Shown here: positions 31,784 through 40,764 of the stretch, piece after piece
Layout of the letters: each line of letters begins with the position of its first letter
Position numbering within the stretch: the stretch's first letter is position 1
Source of the DNA: UBA5448 sp045536965
GTDB lineage: Bacteria; Bacillota; Clostridia; Oscillospirales; SIG627
Assembly: GCA_045536965.1 (NCBI GenBank)
Contig: JAZSON010000026.1
Span: forward strand, 1 to 53,485
Length of the DNA stretch: 53,485 bases
Reading direction: 5' to 3'
The notes under the pieces: model-generated
Told to the model about the DNA's origin: nothing
The model's database searches: none
What the model saw: only the letters and a program-made list of their open reading frames with translations
Position numbers and translations under genes: made by a program

Positions 31784-32650
31784 TCATTCGGGTTTTTCGA
31801 GTGTAATTCTTCCGATTTTTCCCGTTCGGTATGTATCCAGCAACATGGCGGCGCATCGGCGTTCATCCACTACGCCACCCGACATAACAAGCCCTTTTTT
31901 CTTTCCGATGTGTAAAAACAGATCATACGGTTCCATTTCCAAATCACTTTCCGTAAGACCGAATTTTGCCATCAAAGCTTGGGGTGCAACCTCGCATAAG
32001 CGGCTGCAAAGGATGCAGGCGATCTCCTCATTTTGCAACACGGCATCCTTGATCGCACCCGTCAAAGCAAGATTCTCACCCACTGTGCGGACTTCAAATT
32101 TCGGCCACAATACACCGGGCATATCCAAAAGCTCGAGTCCGATGGAGGTTTTTACCCATTGTTTTCGCAAGGTAACACCGGGACGGTTTTCCACTTCGGC
32201 TTTTTTTTCGCCGCACAGTCGATTGATCAGTGAGGATTTTCCCACATTCGGAATCCCTACCACCATAGCGCGTAGGGGTTTGTATATTCCTTTTTGTTTA
32301 TATCTCTCCAGTTTTTCGGCCAATATTGTGTCCACGGTAGGTTTGATTTTTTTCAGACCATTGGCACCGATACAATCGATGGCAAGCACATTTTTACCCT
32401 TACGGGCATAAAAAGAAAGCCAACGGTCGGTCAAATTCTGGTCAGCGAGTCCCGCTTTGTTGAGCAATGTCAAAACAGGCTTATCTCCCACCAGCCGATC
32501 GATTTCAGGATTTTTCGAACTTTCCGGAATTCTGGCATCCAAAAGTTCAAAGACAATGTCGACCTCGGATAAACATTCCCCGATCAATCGACGGGTCTTC
32601 GCCATATGTCCGGGAAACCATTGAATAATATCCGACGGCAACGTAATCAC
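31784..32650 (-). CDS. rbgA: ribosome biogenesis GTPase RbgA/YlqF
   Basis: Circularly permuted GTPase that assists late 50S assembly in Firmicutes. Motif order over 288 residues is G4 'LLNKAGLAD', then G1 'GIPNVGKSS', G2 with 'RPGVTLRKQ', then G3 'DMPG'. It opens with the family's 'IIQWFPGHMAKTRR'. The G4 Asp (NKxD) is Gly here, though an Asp follows three residues later. The C-terminal domain shows the usual ANTAR-like helices. It lies 3 bp after lepB and 11 bp before rnhB. Confidence 0.95.
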   Translation of the reverse strand: MITLPSDIIQWFPGHMAKTRRLIGECLSEVDIVFELLDARIPESSKNPEIDRLVGDKPVLTLLNKAGLADQNLTDRWLSFYARKGKNVLAIDCIGANGLKKIKPTVDTILAEKLERYKQKGIYKPLRAMVVGIPNVGKSSLINRLCGEKKAEVENRPGVTLRKQWVKTSIGLELLDMPGVLWPKFEVRTVGENLALTGAIKDAVLQNEEIACILCSRLCEVAPQALMAKFGLTESDLEMEPYDLFLHIGKKKGLVMSGGVVDERRCAAMLLDTYRTGKIGRITLEKPE

Positions 32651-32653
32651 TCC

Positions 32654-33256
32654 TCAAAAGAATTTAAAACTCCCAATGGGAAACAATCGAACAAGCACTC
32701 TGCCAACAATATATTCCTCGCGCAGCATACCGACGCTGGCATAGCGGCTGTCGGTCGAATCGTTTCGGTTGTCACCCATCACAAAAACATACCCTTCAGG
32801 CACGGTCAAGGGATAATCGGAAGCCGAAAAAGCCGTTCCGACCCGCATTGACTCGCCTTCAATATATTGGATATAATCTTCCTCCAACACATGCTCGGTA
32901 CCGTCCGCATCGATCACCGTGACCGTCCATGTGTCAAAATCAATATCGATCTTCTGCCCTCCCGTAGCAATCACACGCTTAATCAGTGGGGCTGTATCGG
33001 TACCATCTCTCTGGACGACCACGACATCACCCGTTTTGGGTGTATAAAATAGATTGGAAATAACCAATCGGTCGGCATTCTGAAGGGTTGGTTGCATGCT
33101 GCGGCCGTCCACCGTCACAATGCGGAAAAGAAAAGTGAAAATGATCACGACAGCTACCAAAGCAAAAACGAACGTCTCAACCCAATCAAAGAGTTCGCGC
33201 GTGATATTCTTATTATTAGAAACGTTTTTTTGCGCGGGGGTTTGATTCTCGTTCAT
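32654..33256 (-). CDS. lepB: signal peptidase I
   Basis: Membrane serine protease that removes signal peptides. The 200-residue form has one membrane helix (about 27-48), the catalytic Ser in 'VDGRSMQPTL' and the catalytic Lys in 'PLIKRVIA', plus 'VFVMGDNRNDSTDSR'. Compact Gram-positive (SipS-like) type. Part of the conserved block after rplS; 3 bp from rbgA. Confidence 0.96.
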   Translation of the reverse strand: MNENQTPAQKNVSNNKNITRELFDWVETFVFALVAVVIIFTFLFRIVTVDGRSMQPTLQNADRLVISNLFYTPKTGDVVVVQRDGTDTAPLIKRVIATGGQKIDIDFDTWTVTVIDADGTEHVLEEDYIQYIEGESMRVGTAFSASDYPLTVPEGYVFVMGDNRNDSTDSRYASVGMLREEYIVGRVLVRLFPIGSFKFF

Positions 33257-33272
33257 AGTTTAACTCCATAAG

Positions 33273-33303
33273 CAAAAAGGGACTTGATTACCACAAGTCC
33301 CTT
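33273..33303 (-). terminator. intrinsic terminator between rplS and lepB
   Basis: On the minus strand AAGGGACTTG and CAAGTCCCTT form a 10-bp stem followed by TTT. It probably limits read-through from the strongly expressed rplS into lepB. Confidence 0.8.
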
Positions 33304-33387
33304 CTTGAACAACTTCATTCATTTTTGACCGACCCATGTGTCAACATTTACGAAGCACACAGAGCCGACCGTCGCCGGTAAAAGGAC

Positions 33388-33729
33388 TTAGATGCGCTCC
33401 TTAACCTTGGCAGCTTTGCCAACACGGTCACGCAAGTAGTAGAGTTTGGCTCTACGCACTTTACCGCGTCTGACAACTTCTACACGGTCAACCTTGGGAG
33501 AATGCAACGGGAAAGTTTTTTCCACACCGACACCGAAAGTAACACGTCTTACAGTGAAGGTTTCGGAAATACCGCCGCTTCTCTTGGCAATAACGGTTCC
33601 TTCGTACATCTGAATACGTTCTCTGGTGCCTTCCGTGATCTTATTGTATACACGGACGACATCACCGACTTCAAACTCCGGAGGAGTTTGTTTGAGTTGC
33701 TCGCTTGTGAAAGCCTGAATTAAATCCAT
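33388..33729 (-). CDS. rplS: 50S ribosomal protein L19
   Basis: A 113-residue ribosomal protein at the 30S-50S interface. The sequence contains 'FEVGDVVRVYNKITEGTRER', 'QMYEGTVIAKRSGG', 'ETFTVRRVTFGVGVEKTFP' and 'KVRRAKLYYLRDR', all typical. A GTG just before the ATG would add one residue; the ATG with GGAGG 8 bases upstream is preferred. It heads the lepB-rbgA-rnhB-yraN block, with a terminator between it and lepB. Confidence 0.97.
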   Translation of the reverse strand: MDLIQAFTSEQLKQTPPEFEVGDVVRVYNKITEGTRERIQMYEGTVIAKRSGGISETFTVRRVTFGVGVEKTFPLHSPKVDRVEVVRRGKVRRAKLYYLRDRVGKAAKVKERI

Positions 33730-33818
33730 CACGGCTTCCTCCTTCCTTTAATTCGGGAAGCAAGAGATGTTCATGCCGAGTCGAACAGAGGACCATCCCT
33801 ATCATCCAATTTATAACA
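33730..33818 (-). promoter_or_regulatory. rplS leader, possible L19 autoregulatory RNA
   Basis: About 90 nt lie between the predicted transcript start and rplS. An L19 leader RNA is known in Firmicutes, and size and position fit, but I could not match a consensus structure by eye. No reading frame is present. Confidence 0.35.
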
Positions 33819-33823
33819 CACGG

Positions 33824-33852
33824 ATTATACCACAACTTTTTTGCAAACGCAA
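33824..33852 (-). promoter_or_regulatory. promoter of rplS
   Basis: On the minus strand TTGCGT (33847-33852), 17-bp spacer, TATAAT (33824-33829) with an upstream TGG. Confidence 0.75.
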
Positions 33853-33883
33853 GTGTTTTTTTTAACTTTTTTCATTTTTTACA

Positions 33884-33915
33884 AAAAATATGCCCCCGTG
33901 TTTGCCACGGGGGCA
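33884..33915 (-). terminator. terminator of the dcw cluster after ftsZ
   Basis: On the minus strand TGCCCCCGTG and CACGGGGGCA form a 10-bp stem with a 5-nt loop, followed by ATTTTTTG. It ends the cell-division cluster. Confidence 0.9.
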
Positions 33916-33928
33916 CGAAATCAACTAT

Positions 33929-35059
33929 TTACTCTTGTGCGCCGTTGTTGCGGGGTTTTTTAAGCATATTGATAAGAATATCAATATCTTCGTTGGTCAT
34001 GTCGCCACCCTTTGAAGCAATCTCTTCTGCGGTTGCTTGCTCGGATTGCGCTTTGACTGCGGGAGCAGAAACCTTCTTGGCTTCTTCAGCGCAAGCAGCC
34101 TTGTTGCCGGCATCAAAACCGGTAGCAATCACAGTCACGCGCATTTCATCTTCCATCGATTCATCGATCGCAACACCCCAGATGATGTTGGCATCGGGAT
34201 GAGCTTCGCTGGAAATCATATTGGAAGCGATATCCACTTCTTCCATACCGATATCGGCAGAAGCAGTGATGTTGATAATGATACCCTTCGCACCCGAAAT
34301 AGAGGTTTCGAGCAACGGGCTGGAGATAGCAAGTTTTGCAGCCATTTCAGCCTTGTCCTTACCCTTGGCAAAACCGACACCCATGTGAGCAAGACCGGCA
34401 TTGCTCATAACCGAGGTAACATCGGCAAAGTCGAGGTTGATGGTACCCTTAACGTTAATGAGTTCGGTGATGGACTGAACACCGTGCATCAACACTTCAT
34501 CCGCCTTATCAAAGGCGTTGAGCATGGTAATGCGGGTTTCGGAAACCATTTTCAAACGCTCGTTGGGAATGACGATGAGAGCATCCACGTTTTGAGCGAG
34601 ATTGACAATACCTTGTTCGGCCTGATCCATTCTGCGCTTTCCTTCGAAAGCAAACGGTTTGGTCACGATACCGACCGTCAGAATACCCAGATCACGGGCA
34701 ACTTTTGCGATAACAGGGGAAGCACCCGTACCGGTACCGCCGCCCATACCTGCCGTGATAAACACCATATCGGTGCCACGGAGGGTAGAGGTGATTTCTT
34801 CAAGAGATTCTTCTGCCGCGCGTTTACCAACCTCGGGGTTGGCGCCTGCGCCGTGACCCTTGGTGATTTTGTCGCCGATGGCAACCTTGGAATCAGCGGA
34901 CGAAGCAAGCAAAATTGGCTTATCCGTGTTTACTGCAACATATTCAACGCCGCCTACTCCCGCTTTCACCATGCGGTTCACTGTATTATTTCCGCCGCCA
35001 CCGACACCAATAACTTTAATCTGGACGGCTCCTTCGCTGTAATCATACTCGATAGGCAT
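33929..35059 (-). CDS. ftsZ: cell division GTPase FtsZ
   Basis: Tubulin homologue that forms the Z ring. The 376 residues show 'VIGVGGGGNNTVNRM', the tubulin signature 'GMGGGTGTGASPVIA', the T7 region 'NLDFADVTSVM', and the conserved C-terminal peptide 'DIDILINMLKKPRN' that binds membrane anchors. ftsA, the usual upstream neighbour, is absent; ftsQ precedes it by 174 bp. In that gap a TTGACA (35183-35188, minus strand) suggests extra transcription of ftsZ, but the -10 is unclear. AGGAGG precedes the ATG. Confidence 0.98.
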   Translation of the reverse strand: MPIEYDYSEGAVQIKVIGVGGGGNNTVNRMVKAGVGGVEYVAVNTDKPILLASSADSKVAIGDKITKGHGAGANPEVGKRAAEESLEEITSTLRGTDMVFITAGMGGGTGTGASPVIAKVARDLGILTVGIVTKPFAFEGKRRMDQAEQGIVNLAQNVDALIVIPNERLKMVSETRITMLNAFDKADEVLMHGVQSITELINVKGTINLDFADVTSVMSNAGLAHMGVGFAKGKDKAEMAAKLAISSPLLETSISGAKGIIINITASADIGMEEVDIASNMISSEAHPDANIIWGVAIDESMEDEMRVTVIATGFDAGNKAACAEEAKKVSAPAVKAQSEQATAEEIASKGGDMTNEDIDILINMLKKPRNNGAQE

Positions 35060-35233
35060 AATATATTTCCTCCTGATTTATATTCTTCCTGCTTTATATT
35101 GTCCGTAAACACGGCACGGAACAAGATTTCAGAGTAAAATACGACTTATATTAGCATTTTACTTATATACTATAATATATTCTGTCAAAAAAAGCAAGGG
35201 GTTTTTTTATTTTTTTTGCAAAATCGGCCAAAA

Positions 35234-36013
35234 TTATGCACCGGGATAGCTTTCGGTCAATTTCACCGCTGCTTCCTTTGTATCCTTCACCGAAATTCTG
35301 CCGCAATCGGTCTCTTTCAACTCCTCGATGACGCGCACAAAAAAGGTTGTCTTATAAGAAATATTTTCGGGAGCACCCAAATCGATCAAAAATCTTTTGT
35401 CATAAGAGACACTCAACGCCATTTTATCCGAAAGATCGATGTAGTCCACCTTCGCACCGATGTTTTCACCGGTCAACGCCGTATAGAATTCTCCTACCAG
35501 ACCATCCGAAGCAGCATCCCGAAATTCCACCTTTTGTCCGCAAATGCATTTTTTCACTTTTGCACCGCGGATTTCTATAAGATCATCCGGTCGTTCGGTT
35601 GTTTTAGAGATGACCTCTCTGGTCGGACTGATCAAAAAATACTCATCTCCGAGCGAAAGATAAAAAATATCTTCTCCGTCCTTAAAACTGACGCGAATGC
35701 CCGACGGAAAATCTCGTTCCACCCGAAGATCCACAAGACCGGGGAAACGTTTTAAATACTCCATGCGAATACTTTCGGTATCCACAAAAAAGATGCTCTC
35801 CCCCGTTATATCGGGCGCCGCCGCCAAAAGCTCTGTTTGGCTGTATAGGTTCGAGGCGGAAAAGGAAAACGAATCGACGGAAAACACCTGAAAATAGAGG
35901 AACAATCCAACCAAAACCACAATGATAAAAACCAATGAAAAAAGGAAGAAAGCGCGCAGTTTTTTCTGCGCCTTGATACGAGCGCGAAACCGCGCCATTG
36001 CCTGTTCAACCAT
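35234..36013 (-). CDS. ftsQ: cell division protein FtsQ/DivIB
   Basis: A 259-residue single-pass membrane protein of the divisome. A basic N-terminus is followed by a helix (about 22-43), a POTRA-type domain ('FSVDSFSFSASNLYSQTELL', up to about 115) and the beta domain with 'LRVERDFPSGIRVSF' that defines the family. It would link FtsL/DivIC to the septal synthase. It lies 32 bp after murG, in the usual dcw order. Confidence 0.9.
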   Translation of the reverse strand: MVEQAMARFRARIKAQKKLRAFFLFSLVFIIVVLVGLFLYFQVFSVDSFSFSASNLYSQTELLAAAPDITGESIFFVDTESIRMEYLKRFPGLVDLRVERDFPSGIRVSFKDGEDIFYLSLGDEYFLISPTREVISKTTERPDDLIEIRGAKVKKCICGQKVEFRDAASDGLVGEFYTALTGENIGAKVDYIDLSDKMALSVSYDKRFLIDLGAPENISYKTTFFVRVIEELKETDCGRISVKDTKEAAVKLTESYPGA

Positions 36014-36045
36014 ATATCCGCCCCCCCTTTTTTTGTTTTTCGTTT

Positions 36046-37161
36046 TTATTTTGATTTTTTTGCTTGCAACAATTCTTCCAACACCTGCATGATCTTGTCG
36101 TTTGCATCGGGTAACGCAAGGGATAACGCCGCTTTTTTCATTTCTGCAAGCCGCGAGGGCGATGAAAGAAGCGTGTGAACCGTGTTACGCAACACTTCAC
36201 CGTTCATATCCTTTTCTTCCAGCAAAACGGCCGCGCCGGCATCGGCAAACACCTTCGCATTTTTATACTGATGATTGTTGGTCACATACGGAGAGGGTAT
36301 CAAAATCGAAGGCTTACCCAATGCGGAAAGTTCCGCCAGCGTAATCGCTCCCGCGCGACATATCACCAAATCGGCCGCCGCCATTTGAGACGGCATATCA
36401 AAAATATACTCTCTTAAATCCAGACTCTTCTTTCCGTCCAGTTTTTCAACCTTCGCGCGCTCTTTAAAATCGCCCCATCCCGCTTTGCCAAAAGCGTGGA
36501 GATGACGATAACTTGCATCCTCACGATCCGCCTTCATCATATCAAAAACCGCTTCATTGATGGGTCTTGCCCCGAGCGAACCGCCGTATGAGAGAAGATA
36601 CGGACCTTCAATACCGAGTTCTTTGCGTCGGGTCTTTTGATCCTTGGAAAGCATGTCGGGATGAATGGGATTTCCGGTCAGAACCGTCTCGCATCCAATC
36701 CCCTCGGTGTGCGTAAAACTGACCATAACACGATCTACTTTTTTGGAAAGCATCTTAGTGGTCACGCCGCAAACGGCATTTTGTTCGTGCACAGCCGTGG
36801 GAATACCCATGTCGGCCGCCGCCTTCAGGACAGGCCAACTGACATATCCGCCCGTGCCAATCACCAGATCAGGCCGAAACTCTCTCAAAATTTTCTTAGC
36901 CTGACAAGGACTGACAACTGCTTTGATGGCCGCATCTGCATTGCGAAATATATTTTTCAGGGTAAGTTTACGCATAAAACCGCGCACGGAAACGTGATAA
37001 ATGGGAAATCCCTCTTTGATAACAAGGGTGTTTTCCATTCCTTTCGGCGTACCGACAAAGGCGATTTCGGCATCGGGATAGGATTTCTTGATTCGTTTTG
37101 CAATGGCAAGCGCAGGATTGATATGTCCCGCCGTTCCGCCGCCGCTTAACAATACTTTCAT
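36046..37161 (-). CDS. murG: UDP-GlcNAc:lipid I N-acetylglucosaminyltransferase
   Basis: Makes lipid II from lipid I at the inner membrane face. The 371 residues show 'LLSGGGTAGHINPALAIA' (first Gly-rich loop), 'VIGTGGYVSWPVL' (second), 'LLSYGGSLGARPINEAV' (third) and the nucleotide-binding 'CRAGAITLAELSALGKPSIL'. Only 1 bp separates it from ftsW, so the two are coupled. Confidence 0.97.
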   Translation of the reverse strand: MKVLLSGGGTAGHINPALAIAKRIKKSYPDAEIAFVGTPKGMENTLVIKEGFPIYHVSVRGFMRKLTLKNIFRNADAAIKAVVSPCQAKKILREFRPDLVIGTGGYVSWPVLKAAADMGIPTAVHEQNAVCGVTTKMLSKKVDRVMVSFTHTEGIGCETVLTGNPIHPDMLSKDQKTRRKELGIEGPYLLSYGGSLGARPINEAVFDMMKADREDASYRHLHAFGKAGWGDFKERAKVEKLDGKKSLDLREYIFDMPSQMAAADLVICRAGAITLAELSALGKPSILIPSPYVTNNHQYKNAKVFADAGAAVLLEEKDMNGEVLRNTVHTLLSSPSRLAEMKKAALSLALPDANDKIMQVLEELLQAKKSK

Positions 37162-37162
37162 A

Positions 37163-38359
37163 TCAGGCTTTCTCCATAAACGAGTATTTGGAAACGTTTA
37201 AAACAATCCCCATTTCAGCCATGATGATGGCAAGCGATGTGCCGCCGTAACTGAAAAACGGAAGCGACACACCCGTACTGGGCAATACATTTGTTACAAC
37301 CGCAATGTTCAAAAACACCTGCACGGCGATCTGGGTAATAATACCGTACACAACCAACGAGCTGTATTTGGTGGGCGCATTTTTGGCAATGTGAAAACCA
37401 CGCCAAATCAAAGCAATAAACAACCCGATCACAGCCACCGCGAAAACAAATCCCATCTCCTCGCAGAGAATCGCAAAAATGTAGTCATTCTGCGGCTCGG
37501 GCAAATACAAATATTTCTGTCTTGACTGACCGAGACCAACGCCCCAAAGACCGCCCGATCCGATCGCCATCAAGGACTGCAACGGCTGCCAGCCTGCGCC
37601 CAGCGGATCCGATTCGGGATTGAGCCACGCTTCAATACGTTTACTGCCGTGGGAAGTACCGAGGATAACGAATCCTGCGGCAAAAGCGGCACTGCCGACA
37701 AGCAAAAGGAGTTGTTTGATTCGCGCACCGCCCAAAAACATCAGAACGAAGGTCAGGATCAGAATGATGATAATCGCCGACAAGTGGGGTTCGAAATACA
37801 ATGCCACACACACCGCGCCTGTGATGCATAACATGGGAAAAATGCCACGCTTAAACAAATGCATCTGATTCTGATAACGCACGGCATAATCTGAGAAAAA
37901 CAAAATAATCGCCAATTTTACCAATTCGGAAGGCTGCATATTCACAGGTCCGACCACAATCCAACGGGTAGCGCCGTTTACGTTTTTACCCACAAATAAA
38001 ACAAGGACCAAAAGAATCAAAGATACGATTGAATAGGGTAATGTCCATGCGCGCAGACGGCTGTAATCAATACAAGAAAACAGAAAAAGAGAACCGAGAG
38101 AAACGAATGCCCATTGAATCTGCTTGCGAGCAAAATAATAACTGTCTCCGTCAAACTCAGCCTTCGCATAAGCGTAGCTGGCGGAAAAAACCATGACGGT
38201 ACCGATCATAAGAAGCAGGATCACGATAACGAGAAAAGGCATATCCACCCCTCGTTTTACGCGGATAAGAGTCTCCTGCCCACCAACCACACCGTCTTCG
38301 TTAACGACAGGGTTGTTCTGCGGACCCCATATTTTTTTTGCTTTATCAAGCTTTTTCAT
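37163..38359 (-). CDS. ftsW: SEDS glycosyltransferase FtsW
   Basis: A 398-residue polytopic SEDS protein that polymerises lipid II at the septum together with a class B PBP. About ten membrane helices follow a basic cytoplasmic head. Hallmarks are 'NGATRWIVVGPVNMQPSEL', 'GLGQSRQKYLYLPEPQNDYI' with 'FAILCEEMGF', and 'LPFFSYGGTSL'. Placed between mraY and murG, the gene identifies the division (not elongation) paralogue. It starts only 15 bp after mraY, where many genomes have murD. Confidence 0.96.
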   Translation of the reverse strand: MKKLDKAKKIWGPQNNPVVNEDGVVGGQETLIRVKRGVDMPFLVIVILLLMIGTVMVFSASYAYAKAEFDGDSYYFARKQIQWAFVSLGSLFLFSCIDYSRLRAWTLPYSIVSLILLVLVLFVGKNVNGATRWIVVGPVNMQPSELVKLAIILFFSDYAVRYQNQMHLFKRGIFPMLCITGAVCVALYFEPHLSAIIIILILTFVLMFLGGARIKQLLLLVGSAAFAAGFVILGTSHGSKRIEAWLNPESDPLGAGWQPLQSLMAIGSGGLWGVGLGQSRQKYLYLPEPQNDYIFAILCEEMGFVFAVAVIGLFIALIWRGFHIAKNAPTKYSSLVVYGIITQIAVQVFLNIAVVTNVLPSTGVSLPFFSYGGTSLAIIMAEMGIVLNVSKYSFMEKA

Positions 38360-38374
38360 ACAAACACCTTTTGA

Positions 38375-39373
38375 TCAAAAACCGAAATACGACACAAAGC
38401 AAAGCGCGGTTGTCACGATCACCGCAACCGTCACAATTTTATTTTCTTTCCAACCACACATTTCAAAATGATGGTGAATGGGTGCCATTTTAAACACTCT
38501 TTTGTGGGTCATCTTATAACAAAGAACCTGAATCACCACCGAGAGTGCCTCAATAATGTACACCAATCCGCCCACTGCTATAATGAGGGGATTGCGAAGC
38601 CAAAAAGCGGCCGCAACCACCGCGCCGCCCAAGAAAAGCGAACCGGTATCTCCCATAAACACGCGTGCGGGATAGAGATTGTAGCACAAAAATCCAATCA
38701 ACCCGCCGGCAATCGATGCATAAACCGCAACGATCGGCAAAGCAAACACGCCGTCCAAGCAGATTGCGCTCACAGCAAAGAAAGCACACACAACGAATGT
38801 CACACTGCCCGCCAAGCCATCGATACCGTCGGTAATATTGACGCTGTTGACCATAAACACAATAAAGAACAAAGCGAAAATATAATAAGCGATACCGAGA
38901 TCCAAGCGCAAGGAGGTAAAGGGAATCAAAATCACCGTATCGGCAAAATCGGGACTGACGGTATGAAGCGCGAACAAAAATGCCGCGGCAACAGCAAACT
39001 GCAAAACCATCTTTTGCATCGCCGAAAGCCCTTTGTTTTGCTTTTTAACAAACTTTACATAGTCATCAATGAACCCGATGCCGCCGAACAAAAGCATCAT
39101 TCCCAAGATCACAAGAATGGTCATGTTTCGCTTTTCAAAAGCAAACGGCAACCCAAAGACAAGGGAAGAAACCATTGCGGCCGCAATAAACATGATGCCG
39201 CCCATGGTCGGTGTTCCTTCTTTATTTTTGTGCCAACGCGGACCGATGTCGAGAATTTTCTGTCCCATTTTAATGCGACGGAGAATAGGAATCAAAAAAT
39301 GTCCAACCGTCAGCGACAAAACACATGCAAGCAAAGCACTGCCGCCAAGAATCCACCACTCCAAAGTCATCAT
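38375..39373 (-). CDS. mraY: phospho-N-acetylmuramoyl-pentapeptide transferase
   Basis: Transfers phospho-MurNAc-pentapeptide to undecaprenyl phosphate (lipid I). A 332-residue, ten-helix enzyme with 'GTPTMGGIMFIA', 'GFIDDYVKFVKKQNKGL' (catalytic Asp pair), 'NSVNITDGIDGLAG', 'GDTGSLFLGGAV' and 'APIHHHFEMCGWKE'. Its start overlaps the murF stop by 4 nt. Confidence 0.98.
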   Translation of the reverse strand: MMTLEWWILGGSALLACVLSLTVGHFLIPILRRIKMGQKILDIGPRWHKNKEGTPTMGGIMFIAAAMVSSLVFGLPFAFEKRNMTILVILGMMLLFGGIGFIDDYVKFVKKQNKGLSAMQKMVLQFAVAAAFLFALHTVSPDFADTVILIPFTSLRLDLGIAYYIFALFFIVFMVNSVNITDGIDGLAGSVTFVVCAFFAVSAICLDGVFALPIVAVYASIAGGLIGFLCYNLYPARVFMGDTGSLFLGGAVVAAAFWLRNPLIIAVGGLVYIIEALSVVIQVLCYKMTHKRVFKMAPIHHHFEMCGWKENKIVTVAVIVTTALCFVSYFGF

Positions 39374-40764
39374 TCCTCTCCACCATCGTTTTGTCCGTGC
39401 ACTGCTTCCAGCACCTTATCCAAATGCATTCCGTTGCTGGCCTTAAAAAGCACGGTGTCTTTTTGTCTTAAAGTATAGCGCAGCGCCTCCGCCAAGGTAA
39501 TGCCGTTGCTGAAAGAGTACACCTCACGCGCCCCCTTCTCTTTGGCACCCATGGCAATATACCGCGCATTTTCTCCCAAAGTATACAAAACATCACCGCC
39601 GAGTTGAGCAAACATATTCCCCACTCTGCGATGCGCCGCCTCACTGAAACTGCCCAGTTCCAACATATCTCCAAGAACGGCAACCTTTCTGCCTCCCGAA
39701 GAATCGGTATTCTGGCAAAGAACCCTTAATGATGCCACCATAGATTCAGGTCCGGCATTGTAACAGTCGGCAATAAAACGGATACCGTTTTTTTCATAAC
39801 TCTGTTGCCTCATGCCGATGGGTTGATAGGCGGTAAAACCGCTTTGGATGACATCATCCGAAAGATGAAACAGTTTTGCAAGAGTATATGCGTAAAGAGC
39901 ATTGGCGGCATTATGCGCGCCGGTAATGGGCAGAGAAAAATCTCTTTCTTCGCCAAATACCGAAGCAATGCGGAAACTGCATTCATCTCCGTGCATGGCA
40001 AGTGCCGTTTGGCGCACGTCGCAATGTTCTCCTTTACCAACGTAAATCACACGTCGACCGCCGTAACACGCAAGAGCATCGCGATCACGCAAAAGCGGCT
40101 CGTCTCCGTCTACAATGATTACACCGTCGGGCGCCATGTGCAAACACAATTCAAGCTTGGCATCCCGAATGGCCTCGCGCGAACCCAAACGGCCAATATG
40201 CGCCGTTCCGATATTGGTTACGATAGCATATTGCGGACGAAGCAGGGAGGCAAGATAATCGATCTCCCCCTTGGCATTCATCCCCATTTCGCAAACCATA
40301 GCCTCATCGTCATCCCCAACCGATAACATGGTCAAGGGCAAACCGAGGTGATTATTTTTGTTACCCACTGTTCGATGCGTGGGCATAGCGGCATGCAACA
40401 CATGACCGCACAATTCTTTCGTAGTGGTTTTCCCCACACTGCCTGTAATCGCAATCCGCTTAATGGGATTGGTGCGCGCATCCATACTAAATTTAGCCAA
40501 ATACCCCAAAGCCCGCGCGGTGTCCTCCACAACGATTTGAGGAATGTCCGCTTGTGCTTTTCTTTGGCAGATCACACCGCCGGCACGTCCGACCAGCGAG
40601 GGGATAAAATCGTGCCCATCGTTCCTTTCGCCGACAAGGGCGACGAACAAACCGTTTTTAGGCAGTGAACGGCTGTCGATACCCACCGCATCCACCACAC
40701 GATCTTCGCCATACAAAGTACCCTGCAACTGAAACGCAATGCTGCGAAGAGATAATGGTGTCAT
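39370..40764 (-). CDS. murF: UDP-MurNAc-tripeptide:D-Ala-D-Ala ligase
   Basis: Adds D-Ala-D-Ala to complete the pentapeptide precursor. The 464-residue Mur ligase has the ATP loop 'ITGSVGKTTTKEL', the middle 'GTAHIGRLGSREAI', and 'FIADCYNAGPESM' near the C-terminal domain, the MurF-type variant of 'DxYNANP'. It overlaps murE and mraY by 4 nt (ATGA junctions), so the three are tightly coupled. Confidence 0.96.
   Translation of the reverse strand: MTPLSLRSIAFQLQGTLYGEDRVVDAVGIDSRSLPKNGLFVALVGERNDGHDFIPSLVGRAGGVICQRKAQADIPQIVVEDTARALGYLAKFSMDARTNPIKRIAITGSVGKTTTKELCGHVLHAAMPTHRTVGNKNNHLGLPLTMLSVGDDDEAMVCEMGMNAKGEIDYLASLLRPQYAIVTNIGTAHIGRLGSREAIRDAKLELCLHMAPDGVIIVDGDEPLLRDRDALACYGGRRVIYVGKGEHCDVRQTALAMHGDECSFRIASVFGEERDFSLPITGAHNAANALYAYTLAKLFHLSDDVIQSGFTAYQPIGMRQQSYEKNGIRFIADCYNAGPESMVASLRVLCQNTDSSGGRKVAVLGDMLELGSFSEAAHRRVGNMFAQLGGDVLYTLGENARYIAMGAKEKGAREVYSFSNGITLAEALRYTLRQKDTVLFKASNGMHLDKVLEAVHGQNDGGEE

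Noticed and set aside
33304..33387. TTGACA on the minus strand upstream of lepB
   Set aside because: No acceptable -10 hexamer at 16-18 bp, so I do not call a promoter.
34037..35137. Plus-strand open frame of 366 codons opposite ftsZ
   Set aside because: It is a shadow of the ftsZ reading frame; the product is His/Asn-rich with no domain.
38468..39478. Plus-strand open frame of 336 codons opposite mraY
   Set aside because: A shadow of the mraY frame, low complexity in charged residues, no start signal.
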